DNA from: Methanoplanus sp. FWC-SCC4
GTDB taxonomy: Archaea > Halobacteriota > Methanomicrobia > Methanomicrobiales > Methanomicrobiaceae
Assembly (NCBI RefSeq): GCF_032878975.1
Contig: NZ_CP043875.1
Location: 1,046,370-1,110,369 of the forward strand
DNA length: 64,000 bases
Direction: 5' to 3'
The notes under the pieces were generated by a model that was given only the letters and a program-made list of their open reading frames with translations, had not been told where the DNA came from and did no database searches. Made by a program: the position numbers and the translations under genes. How positions within the stretch are numbered: position 1 is the first letter of the stretch; every line of letters starts with the position of its first letter. Below are positions 52,564-62,357 of the stretch, in pieces.

Positions 52564-53492
52564 CTCTCTTTTCGTTCTGCCACCTCACGTACGGCATATG
52601 CAGGCATAGCATCGGAATATACACCCATCTCCTTTGATAGATCTCTGCAGTTGAATATTTCCGAAATGATATGTGATCCGATTCCGGCAGCAACAACAGA
52701 AGAAGCACCGGTTTCTTCCATAACACGCTCCACCTGCCGCTTTATCTGATATTTCTGCTCGTCATAAAATGCCTGTGCAATTGAAAGTGCTCCTTTCTCC
52801 CCTATTTCACTCAAATCAGAGCAGACGACTCTTGAAAGCCTCTGAAGACACTCCCCATATGATGTACCCGTCCCGTCAGCAGTCGGTGTTGAATAATCAT
52901 CCTCACTAATGTTTCCAAGAACAAGGTGAACATCTGCACTCTGTGCAAAATATTCACTGCTTACGAGAGTTTCAAATCCGTTAACAATTGCACTTCGTAA
53001 AACCGCAGGCACAGTTGTCCTTAATGTACCTGTATAAACCATATATCCTTTTCTCAGGCGATCCAGGTCTGTTAAACCTTTTAATGAATCAAAAGAATTC
53101 AATGGAATAATATCGGTCGTTGTGCTCCCCATATCAACAAAAACAGCATCAGGATAATCTTCCTGCAAAAAATCAGCTGAAGCTAGCCAGTTAGCCGCCG
53201 CAAGAAGTGCTGTAGGATCTTCATGGAAACAACCGTCCATACCATAGAACACTGAATCAGGAATACCTGCCTTTACAGAATCCACAATAAAACGAATACC
53301 CTCTTCTTTATTTTTAAAACCGTCAGCCAGTTCACCACTCATTACAACTGCCGCTTTTTTATGGGAATAGGGTCTTAAAATCTCTGTCAGGGGAGAATCC
53401 TGCCACATAGGACAGTAGTGAATAACAACGGAATCACCATCAACAATTTTTAAATTCGCACCGCCCACATCAACACCGATTATATCACTCAA
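52557..53492 (-). CDS. mfnF: probable MfnF, hydantoinase-A-like enzyme of methanofuran biosynthesis
   Basis: A 311-residue ASKHA-fold protein: IIGVDVGGANLKIVDG at the N-terminus, VFVDMGSTTTDIIPLN (about 138-153) and VVAAGIGSHIISEI near the end. This matches the family long called H4MPT-linked C1-transfer protein, in which MfnF joins the furan and tyramine parts of methanofuran. It overlaps mfnD by eight bases. The pairing with a tyramine-glutamate ligase candidate supports the assignment. Confidence 0.75.
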   Translation of the reverse strand: MSDIIGVDVGGANLKIVDGDSVVIHYCPMWQDSPLTEILRPYSHKKAAVVMSGELADGFKNKEEGIRFIVDSVKAGIPDSVFYGMDGCFHEDPTALLAAANWLASADFLQEDYPDAVFVDMGSTTTDIIPLNSFDSLKGLTDLDRLRKGYMVYTGTLRTTVPAVLRSAIVNGFETLVSSEYFAQSADVHLVLGNISEDDYSTPTADGTGTSYGECLQRLSRVVCSDLSEIGEKGALSIAQAFYDEQKYQIKRQVERVMEETGASSVVAAGIGSHIISEIFNCRDLSKEMGVYSDAMPAYAVREVAERKERC

Positions 53493-54372
53493 GTCTTGTC
53501 ACCTCACCTTTGGGATTAAATGAAACCCTGCCGTTGAGATGAACCCCGTCAGGAATATTCCCCTTTGAAGACTCTACTAAAATATCCGCAATCTCTTCTT
53601 CCATCACTTCACAAATTCCCACAAGACTTGTTGTCGGACGGGAATTTACGTCAACCACATAAATCCGGTCAGCAACCACAACATCAATCCCCGTATATCC
53701 CTGACAGCCAAGAACATTCATCACCTTAATTGCGGTTTCTATAATTTCAGCTTCCCTTGGATGTGACACAGGAGTTTCACCGCCGCCATAACGGAATTTA
53801 TTGTCATCCATTTTAATGTACTGGCGATTTAGTGATAGAACCAAAGGCGGTTTTCCACTAAAAGAGCGACAGACATCCCCTGTCACTCTGCTGCCAACAA
53901 GACTTACACTCAGATGTTCCCCCTCAATATACTCCTGACCAAATTCACCATCACCGGCCTCATCAAAGGTAAGCCTCATATTGAGACCGTCAACTCCATT
54001 GATTCTTTTTACAAGCCGGTAACCTTCTGAAACTTCTTTTGGGACAGCTATGCCATGAGCCGATAGTATTGAACCGGTATGCTTTTTATTCGAGCATATT
54101 GCAATATTGAGACTTCCACAACCAATATTCCGGGTATTGTCCTCGACGATTTTAGTAAATCTTCCCAGTATGTCATCAGGAGCAATTACAAGACCAACAT
54201 CACATTCAGGCGCGAGGCGACGAATCTCATCAGCAAAATCTCCTTTTTCCGGAGACAAAACTTCATACCCGCAATTTTCAAAACTTCTGGTAAGAACGCG
54301 AAGCATTGCTGCACCCTCAGGTGCAAGTTCAGGATCATTGAATACAGCATATTCGGCAATAAGTGCCTTCAT
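53485..54372 (-). CDS. mfnD: probable MfnD, tyramine--L-glutamate ligase (ATP-grasp)
   Basis: A 295-residue ATP-grasp protein with EFGQEYIEGEHLSVSLVG (about 150), GCQGYTGIDVVVAD (about 230) and the Mg-binding VVDVNSRPTTSLVGI. Family members attach glutamate to tyramine in methanofuran synthesis. It heads the unit mfnD-mfnF-small membrane protein on the minus strand. Substrate is inferred from family and neighbour. Confidence 0.75.
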   Translation of the reverse strand: MKALIAEYAVFNDPELAPEGAAMLRVLTRSFENCGYEVLSPEKGDFADEIRRLAPECDVGLVIAPDDILGRFTKIVEDNTRNIGCGSLNIAICSNKKHTGSILSAHGIAVPKEVSEGYRLVKRINGVDGLNMRLTFDEAGDGEFGQEYIEGEHLSVSLVGSRVTGDVCRSFSGKPPLVLSLNRQYIKMDDNKFRYGGGETPVSHPREAEIIETAIKVMNVLGCQGYTGIDVVVADRIYVVDVNSRPTTSLVGICEVMEEEIADILVESSKGNIPDGVHLNGRVSFNPKGEVTRLE

Positions 54373-54453
54373 TGATATTTATTTGTACTTCGATAACAAA
54401 TGAGGGTGACGATTAAAACTAAAAAAATGAGTGATAAAATATTTTGATCGCAT

Positions 54454-55668
54454 CTACATTTTCTTTGTATCTTCAATTGCCTTTTCAAGCTTTTTTTCCA
54501 TGTTTTCCGCGATATTATCATCATTTTCCACAGAAGAATCACAAACATCAACATCTTTTTTGGATCTAAGGGATTCTATCTTTGATCTCATCCACCGAAC
54601 TTCACGCTCACGGTTTTTGTTAAGGCCATAATAATATCCAAAAGCAAAACTCACAACTGTAAGAATAACCGACAATAAACCCATTACCGCGCAGATAATC
54701 CCTACATCAGAAAAATTAACAGGGCTTTTACCGGATTGGTCAGATACCAGAATATCAGGAGATGCCCTCTCTTCATATTCAATATTATTTAGAGAGACCG
54801 TCATTTCAGGCACAGGGGTGCTTTGAATTATTTCCTTCAACGCCGGATTTTCAAAAGATCTATTGTAAAAATTGTTTTTTTCATCAAATTCATCAATCAT
54901 ATTTTTTGAATCAACAAAAACCTCTATTAATGAATTTTCACCGGAATAAGGAACATTCAAAGGTTCAAATATTGTAAGACTTTCTTTAGCGGGCAAAAAT
55001 CCGGATTTGCTGTTATTGACAATTACAACGTCATCTACTGATATGGAAGATATGACGACTCCTGAATCGACATCCCCGTTATTTTTTATAGTATAGGAAA
55101 TCTTTTCAATAGTGCCCATATCACCATCATAATAGATTTTCAGGTCATCAACCAAAAGATCAGGTCTGGGTGGTGCACTGCTTAATACATTTATTTCTGC
55201 TGCCTCCCATACATCAGGATTTTTAAATTTTGAAATTTTGTGTTTGTTTACAACAGTATATGAAGGGATAATCTTCCATACACCCGGTTTGTCAAAAGAC
55301 AGAGTCTCGGTGACTCCGATATAATCACCGGGATTAATTGTACTTCCAACATAATGAGCTGTGGATTTCACTTTGTTTCCTTCAGGGTCTATTAGATCAA
55401 AATACAAACCACCAGGCTGATCAATAATTAAAGAATATTCTGATTCTGAGTCATATCCAAGCATGTAAGTTGCAGTAAGCGGATCATCTTCATAAATTTC
55501 GGTTCCCTCTCCTGTTACCATAAAATTTTCCAGAATTAATCCTTCTTCGGAAGAAACAGGATTTTCCTGTGCAAAATATATAACAGAAGCCGAAACATTT
55601 GAAGCAAAAAACAAAAAAATCAGCAGTATTGCTATTAATATCGAATGAAAGAATTTTCTATAACGCAT
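54454..55668 (-). CDS. surface protein with CARDB domain and C-terminal membrane anchor
   Basis: A 404-residue exported protein. Residues 8-28 are a signal sequence ending in NVSAS. A CARDB-type Ig-like domain lies at about 175-285 (RPDLLVDDLKIYYDG to IDEFDEKNNFYNRS). One membrane helix is at about 318-345, followed by an intracellular charged coiled coil of some 55 residues. It is probably a cell-envelope protein with a cytoplasmic contact. No enzymatic motif is visible. Confidence 0.8.
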   Translation of the reverse strand: MRYRKFFHSILIAILLIFLFFASNVSASVIYFAQENPVSSEEGLILENFMVTGEGTEIYEDDPLTATYMLGYDSESEYSLIIDQPGGLYFDLIDPEGNKVKSTAHYVGSTINPGDYIGVTETLSFDKPGVWKIIPSYTVVNKHKISKFKNPDVWEAAEINVLSSAPPRPDLLVDDLKIYYDGDMGTIEKISYTIKNNGDVDSGVVISSISVDDVVIVNNSKSGFLPAKESLTIFEPLNVPYSGENSLIEVFVDSKNMIDEFDEKNNFYNRSFENPALKEIIQSTPVPEMTVSLNNIEYEERASPDILVSDQSGKSPVNFSDVGIICAVMGLLSVILTVVSFAFGYYYGLNKNREREVRWMRSKIESLRSKKDVDVCDSSVENDDNIAENMEKKLEKAIEDTKKM

Positions 55669-55818
55669 TGATGCTACACCGTTCTGTTGTTTTTGTTTAT
55701 AAGCAAATGTTATTATAGTTGCCTGATTTTATTTTGTGCACCCTTAATTATTAAGGAATCAGAGATAAAATTATTCAGAATACTTATCGGAATAAATTTT
55801 AAATAAAACGGTGTAAAA

Positions 55819-56601
55819 ATGAAACCAAAAATTCTTCTCACAAATGATGATGGTGTAACATCAGAAGGGATATGGGCAGCTTACGATGCCCTCAGCACTT
55901 TTGCAGATGTGACAGTAGTTGCACCTTCAACTCAGCAGAGTGCTGTCGGCCGCTCTATTTCAATTTTTGAACCAATAAGAGCAGGAAAAGTTTATATAAA
56001 TGACACAGAAGCCTATTCAGTAGGCGGCAAACCGACGGATTCTGTCATTATCGGCCTTTATGCCCTTAAACTCAAACCGGATCTTGTGGTTTCAGGAATT
56101 AATATCGGAGAGAACCTCTCTTTTGAATCAATTATGACCTCAGGCACTATTGGTGCAGCACTTGAAGCGGCAAATCACGGGATACCTTCAGTAGCACTTT
56201 CACTTCAGGTCGAAGATCAGGGAGAAAAATTTGATGATCCCGGATATTCAAAACTTGATTTCGGGGATGCAAAAATAGCAACGGCAGATATCTGCAAAAA
56301 ACTTCTGCTTAACGGTTTCCCGGAAAAAACAGATGTTGTCAATGTTAATTTCCCAAAAAGATACACAGGAAAATACGAGATAACCAATCTCGCAGAAAAA
56401 CTCTTTGAAACAGGTGTTGAAAAACGTCTTGATCCACGTGGTAGACCTTATTTCTGGATTAACGGACCATTATTGGAAGACGCACCAAAAGGAACTGATG
56501 TTCATGCGATCTCAAAAGGGAATATTTCAATTACACCAATTACACTGGATTCAACAGCATATTCAGGACTTGATGGAATTAAATCAGTTCTCGAACTCTA
56601 A
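55819..56601 (+). CDS. surE: 5'/3'-nucleotidase SurE
   Basis: A 260-residue phosphatase with the metal-site motif ILLTNDDGVTSEGIWA (5-20), APSTQQSAVGRSIS, and VSGINIGENLS with MTSGTIGAALEA. It hydrolyses nucleoside monophosphates and helps recycle nucleotides. Length is normal for the family. It is divergent from the CARDB gene. Confidence 0.95.
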   Translation: MKPKILLTNDDGVTSEGIWAAYDALSTFADVTVVAPSTQQSAVGRSISIFEPIRAGKVYINDTEAYSVGGKPTDSVIIGLYALKLKPDLVVSGINIGENLSFESIMTSGTIGAALEAANHGIPSVALSLQVEDQGEKFDDPGYSKLDFGDAKIATADICKKLLLNGFPEKTDVVNVNFPKRYTGKYEITNLAEKLFETGVEKRLDPRGRPYFWINGPLLEDAPKGTDVHAISKGNISITPITLDSTAYSGLDGIKSVLEL

Positions 56602-56908
56602 TTAAAGGTCTCAATAAAACATAATATTTATTATTTTAAATAAAATCTTTTATTTTCAAATTCAATTTTGATTTCATATTTTTAAAAAAATCCTGTTTTA
56701 CATGTTTTGAATACCAAAACATCCCATATCAGTTTCAAACATCAGTATTATTAGAGAAATAACCATTCCACCATATTTTTTCTCTGCCAGACACATATGC
56801 CCAACATATCATTTAAGCATTCCAAGGGATATAATGCCGGGAGGTTGAGATTTTCACTAAGAGACAATTCCTGACTTTTGAAAATTCTCATCCGGGGGGA
56901 TTAAAATT
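56602..56908. other. 307-base leader and spacer before the PEF-CTERM gene
   Basis: A+T-rich for 220 bases, then a G-rich block and a long hairpin immediately before the gene (separate entry). No other gene or repeat is visible. Confidence 0.6.
56846..56890 (+). promoter_or_regulatory. leader hairpin before the PEF-CTERM gene
   Basis: TGAGATTTTCA (56846-56856) pairs with TGAAAATTCTCA (56879-56890) apart from one bulged base, with a 22-base loop. CCGG copies flank both sides. The ribosome-binding GGGGGGAT follows at once, so the hairpin could tune translation. Confidence 0.45.
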
Positions 56909-57838
56909 ATGAAACAAATTAAAACAATTTTACTTGTCGCAATTATATTGATGCTTATTGTGCCAAATGCATCAGGAGCAGGTTTTGATAAATGTTCCGG
57001 AGCACTTACAGGGAATTCTGTATATGCACGTTCGTCAATGCATTATTCCATTGCACCGGATTCTCCGCAAATGATGAGTTCAGGACTTCTAAGCGGACTG
57101 AATGTACTTGTACTGGGGACAAACCCTTATGCAATGTATGAATCCCAGAGAATTACAGGTTTGGGAGCCGATGTAACATACATAGTTCAGCCACCAAAAA
57201 TTAAGAGCCTTACTCTTAATGATCTGGAAAATTACGACGTAATATATATCGCATCAAACTGGGGAGTTGTAAGAAGATCGCTTGAAGAAATATCATCGCA
57301 TTTGAAATCATATGTAAACAACGGCGGCGGACTTGTTGTTGGGCAATATAACTCTCGCAATACTCCTTACACACCCGATTTTGTACCATATGAATACACA
57401 ATTTCTGACACATATTTTCCGACTCAATGCGGAAAAATAATTGTCAGCCCGACACACTATATCTCATCAGGCCTTAATTCAGATGATATGCCGGATGTAT
57501 ATGACAGAGTGCCACTGTCATCACTCAGTACGCAATACAATATCATTGCTAAACATGTTTCTGAAGAAATTCTGTCAGTTGCAACAGCATGCTATGGGGA
57601 GGGAAGAATTGTTCTGGAAAACAGCCTCTGGACCGGGAGAGGAACTGTCTGTAACGATGATTCTGACATAATAATTGAAAGAATATTTTACTGGGCATCC
57701 CGTGGCCAGTGTAACGGTAATACAGAAATCCCGGGCCAGGTTCCGGTACCTGAATTCCCATCAATGATAATACCTGCAATCAGTATAATCGGTTTGACAG
57801 GTTTTGTTATTTTTATTCGAAAAAAGGGTAATTATTGA
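56909..57838 (+). CDS. secreted PEF-CTERM protein with glutamine-amidotransferase-like fold
   Basis: A 309-residue protein with a signal peptide ending at ASGAG and a PEF-CTERM sorting signal: VPVPEFPSMIIPA, a hydrophobic helix and RKKGNY at the end. This tail is a target of archaeosortase, which would attach the protein to lipid at the surface. The body from about residue 60 has a GATase1-like alpha/beta pattern (GLNVLVLGTNPYAMYESQRI; NGGGLVVGQYN) but I see no nucleophile elbow. Surface role, substrate unknown. Confidence 0.8.
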   Translation: MKQIKTILLVAIILMLIVPNASGAGFDKCSGALTGNSVYARSSMHYSIAPDSPQMMSSGLLSGLNVLVLGTNPYAMYESQRITGLGADVTYIVQPPKIKSLTLNDLENYDVIYIASNWGVVRRSLEEISSHLKSYVNNGGGLVVGQYNSRNTPYTPDFVPYEYTISDTYFPTQCGKIIVSPTHYISSGLNSDDMPDVYDRVPLSSLSTQYNIIAKHVSEEILSVATACYGEGRIVLENSLWTGRGTVCNDDSDIIIERIFYWASRGQCNGNTEIPGQVPVPEFPSMIIPAISIIGLTGFVIFIRKKGNY

Positions 57839-57856
57839 AAACTTTTAGTTTACTTT

Positions 57857-58873
57857 TTATCCCCTTTTTGCCTTTTTTTCAGCAAGTCTTTCAATAGGAC
57901 CTAAATCGACATCGTCACTTAAAACAAGATTTCCGGAATTAACAGCACTTGTCAAAAATCCCTTCCCTTCCTCAGTCCTGACAACAATGGTTGTATATCC
58001 TTCAGGACTTCCGATTGCACCAGCTGAGATATCAGAATCAACCGCCGTTAAATCTGTGCACGACAGACAGCCCTTTCTTATGCAGCCTTCAAGATCTTTA
58101 AGGGAAATATCATTCTTTGTTCCGTCAGTTAAAGTTACCTCAAGCCTGCCTTTAACATCCAGTCTTTCAATCTCCCAGGCCTCTATTCCAAACTCATTTT
58201 TGAGTTTTCCTTCAACAAGACTTTCATAATCAAAAGTCTCTGTACAGAATAGACCAAATATAAGCCTGATTGATTTTCCAAAGGGCTTTAAGAGATCATT
58301 GTCGCTCTCTTTCATAAGCCTCAAAGCAGAAACTGCACAGGGAGTTCCGATAACAGCTATATTTGCATATTTTTTCTTGAAAACAGCTTCCTTTAATGCA
58401 AAAAGAGTAGGTATCCACCAGTTGTAGCGGCTTCCCGCACTATAAATCATAGCCTCTTTTGATGTTATTACAACTGATTTTGGTTTATGATTCCACTTGT
58501 CCTCGGAAACAGTTACAACAGCATCAATAAATCCTTTATCAAGTGCATTAGACAAAATGGCAGTAACCGCTCCTCCGCTTTGTTTACCTGATACTTCATA
58601 TGCGGATTTTGCAGCTTTTATTTCAAGGAAATCACCCATCATACTTCCTTTAATATTGGCAGAATCAGTTCTCGGACAAACTGAATAACATGCACCACAG
58701 GGCACATTATCATTCAAATCCTTACAATACCCGGTATTTACAGGATGTGACTTATCATTGTCCAAAAATACTATTGCATCTGCAGGACAGACTGCAACAC
58801 ATGCACCACATCCTGAACAATTATCCCTGTCCCAGACCTCTTTTTTTAATTTCTCAAAATTAATTCCTGACAT
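57857..58873 (-). CDS. F420-hydrogenase-beta-like subunit of glutamate synthase operon
   Basis: A 338-residue FrhB-family protein. The N-terminus carries two [4Fe-4S] motifs, CSGCGACVAVCPADAI and CGACYSVCPRT, and the rest fits FrhB with GKQSGGAVTAILSNALDKG and AVIGTPCAVSALRLM. The family binds FAD and coenzyme F420. It is the last gene of the split glutamate synthase operon, nine bases after the GXGXG subunit, so it probably brings electrons from F420H2 in place of the usual NADPH or ferredoxin subunit. Confidence 0.88.
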   Translation of the reverse strand: MSGINFEKLKKEVWDRDNCSGCGACVAVCPADAIVFLDNDKSHPVNTGYCKDLNDNVPCGACYSVCPRTDSANIKGSMMGDFLEIKAAKSAYEVSGKQSGGAVTAILSNALDKGFIDAVVTVSEDKWNHKPKSVVITSKEAMIYSAGSRYNWWIPTLFALKEAVFKKKYANIAVIGTPCAVSALRLMKESDNDLLKPFGKSIRLIFGLFCTETFDYESLVEGKLKNEFGIEAWEIERLDVKGRLEVTLTDGTKNDISLKDLEGCIRKGCLSCTDLTAVDSDISAGAIGSPEGYTTIVVRTEEGKGFLTSAVNSGNLVLSDDVDLGPIERLAEKKAKRG

Positions 58874-58882
58874 AATCCAAAA

Positions 58883-59629
58883 TCACTCCCAGCAGTATTT
58901 GTTTGCAAAAGGCCTTGCACTTGCAGGAACAATCTTTGTAAATCCTGATTTTAGAATTTCATCAGAATCAAAACCAAAGTAATCAGCAAATTTTTCGATA
59001 TAAATTCTGATTGTTTTTAAATCATCCATATCTGCCTGCTCCTTCTTCGCACCAATGCCCAACAAATTTTCATCCACATCCCCCCTGACAAAGATCATTC
59101 CACCATGAATTCCGCTTCCAATTCCTCTTTCGTTAACAGCAAAATCCTGATTCATACCCAGCACTATCAAAATACCACCGGCCATATATTCACCAAGAAA
59201 TGCTTTTGCCTGACCTCCGACAACCAGAACTGGCCTTTTTTCGTGGTAAGCTTTCATGTGAATACCACCGCGGTATCCTATATCGTCACGGACATAAACC
59301 TCTCCGCCCCTCATGCTGTGAGCAGTGGCATCGCCGGAACTTCCATGAATTACCAAAACACCTGCATCCATGGTATTCCCGGGCGCATGATCACAGTTAC
59401 CGTAAACTGTAACATGAGGACCGCTCATGAACATTGCAATATCCCCTCCGGGGACACCTTTAACTTTTATCTCGACATCATCGCCGCGAAGGCCATTACC
59501 GATAAATCTCTGGCCGAGAACATTTTCAATAATTATTTCCTTTGCACCATCATTCACAGCCTCACGTATTTTTTTGTTTAGAGGTGTGTAATGCATATCT
59601 TTGGCATCAATTGTAATTGTATCAGGCAT
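58883..59629 (-). CDS. glutamate synthase GXGXG-domain subunit
   Basis: A 248-residue right-handed beta-helix, equal to the C-terminal domain of bacterial GltB. Glycine periodicity is obvious in NTMDAGVLVIHGSSGD, RGGEVYVRDDIGYRGG and GIHGGMIFVRGDVDE. In bacterial enzymes this part is structural and holds the ammonia tunnel geometry. It lies six bases after the FMN subunit. Confidence 0.92.
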   Translation of the reverse strand: MPDTITIDAKDMHYTPLNKKIREAVNDGAKEIIIENVLGQRFIGNGLRGDDVEIKVKGVPGGDIAMFMSGPHVTVYGNCDHAPGNTMDAGVLVIHGSSGDATAHSMRGGEVYVRDDIGYRGGIHMKAYHEKRPVLVVGGQAKAFLGEYMAGGILIVLGMNQDFAVNERGIGSGIHGGMIFVRGDVDENLLGIGAKKEQADMDDLKTIRIYIEKFADYFGFDSDEILKSGFTKIVPASARPFANKYCWE

Positions 59630-59635
59630 TGTGTA

Positions 59636-61147
59636 TCAGGCCCCTATCATTTTTACATCGAGTACTTCCATTATCCCCTCATCGAGAAGGTATCCACGGA
59701 GCCTGTCACGATTCCCGCGAAGACTCTCAATTGAATTGATTCCGGCAGCTCCCATAAGTTCGGCAAGTTCAAGAGTCCAGCCGTTTATCAGATTTTCAAC
59801 ATTTTGTGCAGCCTCATCTGTATTAATCCGGCTGACAAGTTCAGGACGCTGGGTTGCAATTCCCCACGGACAAAGACCACGGTAACATGAACCACAAACC
59901 CTGCAGCCCATTGCAATAAGTGCTGCAGTACCTATGTAGACTGCATCCGCACCAAGGGCAATCGCCTTTGTTACATCAGCACTATCTCTCAGGCCGCCGC
60001 TTGCAATAATCGAGACCTCATTACGAATACCCTGCTCACGAAGCTTATCATCAACTGCTGCAATAGCTGCTTCAACAGGAATACCCACATGATCACGGAA
60101 AACACGGGGTGCGGCTCCTGTTCCACCCCTAAAGCCGTCAATAACAACAGCATCAGCAGAAGACTTTGCAATTCCTGCCGCAATAGCCGCAACATTATGA
60201 ACAGCCGCAATCTTTACAAAGACCGGTTTTTTCCACTCTGTTGCTTCCTTTAAACTCCTGACAAGCTGGGCAAGATCCTCAATACTGTATATATCATGAT
60301 GAGGTGCAGGACTGATAGCATCACTATGAAGCGGTATCATCCTTGTCTTTGAAACATCCTCGGCAACCTTTTCACCCGGCAGGTGTCCACCAATTCCGGG
60401 TTTTGCGCCCTGTCCAATCTTTATTTCTATTGCAGCCCCGCGTTCGAGATAGTTGATGTCAACTCCAAAACGACCGGATGCAATTTGAACTATCATATTA
60501 TTCTGGTATGGATAGAGATCCTTGTGAAGACCTCCTTCTCCCGTACCCATGAAAGTTCCAACCTTATTAACCGCTTTAGCCATAGCAAGCTGTGCATTCA
60601 GGGAAATTGCACCATAACTCATGTGACCAATCATTACAGGGGTTTCAAGCTTCAGATTTGGTGCAATCTTTGTTTTTAATTCATAGTCCCCTTCTTTCAC
60701 AGTGTTAATTTCAATTTTACGGGGCTTTTTGCCAATGTACGTCCTGAGTTCCATCGGTTCCCTTAAAGGATCAATGCTTGGATTAGTAACCTGACATGCA
60801 TCAAGAACAAGTCTGTCAAAGATTACAGGGTAATCCTTTGCATTGCCCATTCCGGAAAGAATAATTCTTCCGGAATTTGCCTGGTTGTATATTGCTTCCC
60901 TTGCCTCTCTTGTCCATAAAGGATGAGATCTGTAATCATTGGGTTTTTCTTCCAGGGTTATGGCATCACGGGGACACATTGCAATACATCTGTGGCATGC
61001 TGTGCACTTACGAAAATCAGGAACTATCTTCTGCCCTTCACGTCTGAAAACTCCATAAGAACAATTTTCAATACATCTTTCACAGAGCATGCAAAGATCC
61101 TGATCAATTTTTATCCTGTATTTTACAGGTGTGCTTCCGATTGTCAT
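59636..61147 (-). CDS. gltB: glutamate synthase FMN-barrel subunit with N-terminal ferredoxin domain
   Basis: A 503-residue protein. Residues 10-65 contain two [4Fe-4S] motifs (CMLCERCIENCSYG, CTACHRCIAMCPRD), absent from the bacterial large subunit. The barrel follows with MIGHMSYGAISLNAQLAMA, GTGEGGLHKDLYP and GRFGVDINYLE, then VIDGFRGGTGAAPRVF, and the [3Fe-4S] motif around GSCYRGLCPWGIATQ. It combines 2-oxoglutarate and ammonia to glutamate. The ferredoxin part probably receives electrons from the FrhB-like subunit. Confidence 0.94.
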   Translation of the reverse strand: MTIGSTPVKYRIKIDQDLCMLCERCIENCSYGVFRREGQKIVPDFRKCTACHRCIAMCPRDAITLEEKPNDYRSHPLWTREAREAIYNQANSGRIILSGMGNAKDYPVIFDRLVLDACQVTNPSIDPLREPMELRTYIGKKPRKIEINTVKEGDYELKTKIAPNLKLETPVMIGHMSYGAISLNAQLAMAKAVNKVGTFMGTGEGGLHKDLYPYQNNMIVQIASGRFGVDINYLERGAAIEIKIGQGAKPGIGGHLPGEKVAEDVSKTRMIPLHSDAISPAPHHDIYSIEDLAQLVRSLKEATEWKKPVFVKIAAVHNVAAIAAGIAKSSADAVVIDGFRGGTGAAPRVFRDHVGIPVEAAIAAVDDKLREQGIRNEVSIIASGGLRDSADVTKAIALGADAVYIGTAALIAMGCRVCGSCYRGLCPWGIATQRPELVSRINTDEAAQNVENLINGWTLELAELMGAAGINSIESLRGNRDRLRGYLLDEGIMEVLDVKMIGA

Positions 61148-62190
61148 TTATTGAACCTCCCGATAACAGGTTCCCCTGCAGAAGGCATCCAAACACGGTC
61201 AAGATTATTTTCCATCCTTCTGATTGCAGCCTCTTCACTCGAGATGTAAAGACGATCACCGGCTTCTGCTGCAACCAGCGGTCTTAACTTGATTCTGTCT
61301 GTAAAACCAATTATTCCTTCAGCATTTGCAATAACAATTGCAAACGGACCATTCATCAGGGCAGGACCATAAGCCATCCTGAGTGCAGTGTACAATTCTT
61401 TCTTATCATCAGACATCTTGTCAATCTCATCCCAGAAAGGAGGTGCAAGTGCCTTTACAGTAAGATCTTCGGGAAGTCCGTGTTTCCTTCCAAGGAGGTC
61501 CGCGAGATATGCAACAACCTCAGTATCGGTTTCCATTGTGCATTTATAATCAAAACTCTCAATATAACGCCGGTTTGTTCCATAGGAGGTTATCTCCCCG
61601 TTGTGAATTACACTCCAGTCCAGAAGGTTAAACGGATGTGCACCGCCCCACCATCCGGAGGTATTGGTAGGATACCTGTTATGTGCGAGCCAGATATAAC
61701 CCTCATAATCTTCAATTCTGTAAAAGTTAGCGACATCTTCAGGCCATCCGGATGCTTTGAATATGCCAATGTTCTTTCCGGAGGAGAAAACCAAAGCACC
61801 GTCTATTTCAGTATTGATCTTATTAACAATGTGAATTATCGAATCTTCTTCAGTAGAACCTGAAAAAAACGAACCATCCGGTTTGAAGAAATATCTCCAT
61901 GGAGTGTGGTCCTTTTTAAGCCTCTCCTGGTCATATGTCGGGATTTCTTCATCATATTCCACTTTGCCCCATTTTTCCAACAGATCCTCTACTGCGGCTT
62001 TTGGTTCAGCCAGATCATCATAGAAAATATGGAGTGCATAATAATCTGCATATTCGGGATATACGCCATATACAGCATATCCTGCACCCTCACCACTGCC
62101 TCTTTCATCCATTAAAGAAAGCGCATTTTTAATCGACTCACCGTTCATCTTATTTCGGGAGCGATCGATTACACTAATAATTCCACACAT
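61144..62190 (-). CDS. glutamate synthase amidotransferase (class II) subunit
   Basis: About 348 residues. The true start must be 62190, giving MCGIISVIDRS with the catalytic Cys2; an upstream ATG at 62199 would bury it. HNRYPTNTSGWWGGAHPF and HNGEITSYGTNRRYIE are Ntn glutamine-binding motifs. It releases ammonia from glutamine for the FMN subunit, and its stop overlaps that gene by four bases (ATGA). It is the first gene of the operon. Confidence 0.93.
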   Translation of the reverse strand: MCGIISVIDRSRNKMNGESIKNALSLMDERGSGEGAGYAVYGVYPEYADYYALHIFYDDLAEPKAAVEDLLEKWGKVEYDEEIPTYDQERLKKDHTPWRYFFKPDGSFFSGSTEEDSIIHIVNKINTEIDGALVFSSGKNIGIFKASGWPEDVANFYRIEDYEGYIWLAHNRYPTNTSGWWGGAHPFNLLDWSVIHNGEITSYGTNRRYIESFDYKCTMETDTEVVAYLADLLGRKHGLPEDLTVKALAPPFWDEIDKMSDDKKELYTALRMAYGPALMNGPFAIVIANAEGIIGFTDRIKLRPLVAAEAGDRLYISSEEAAIRRMENNLDRVWMPSAGEPVIGRFNK

Positions 62191-62357
62191 TATTAACACA
62201 AACCTTGATATTACGAAAATAAAAATTATTTGTAATTCCCTTTGTACGTTATTAATTATCTATATAGTTATCATATATAGTACTATGTAGAAAATCTTTT
62301 CCACCAAAGATCCCGCAGTCCCGATAATTAAAATGCAAAAAATAAAATTCATAGTTA

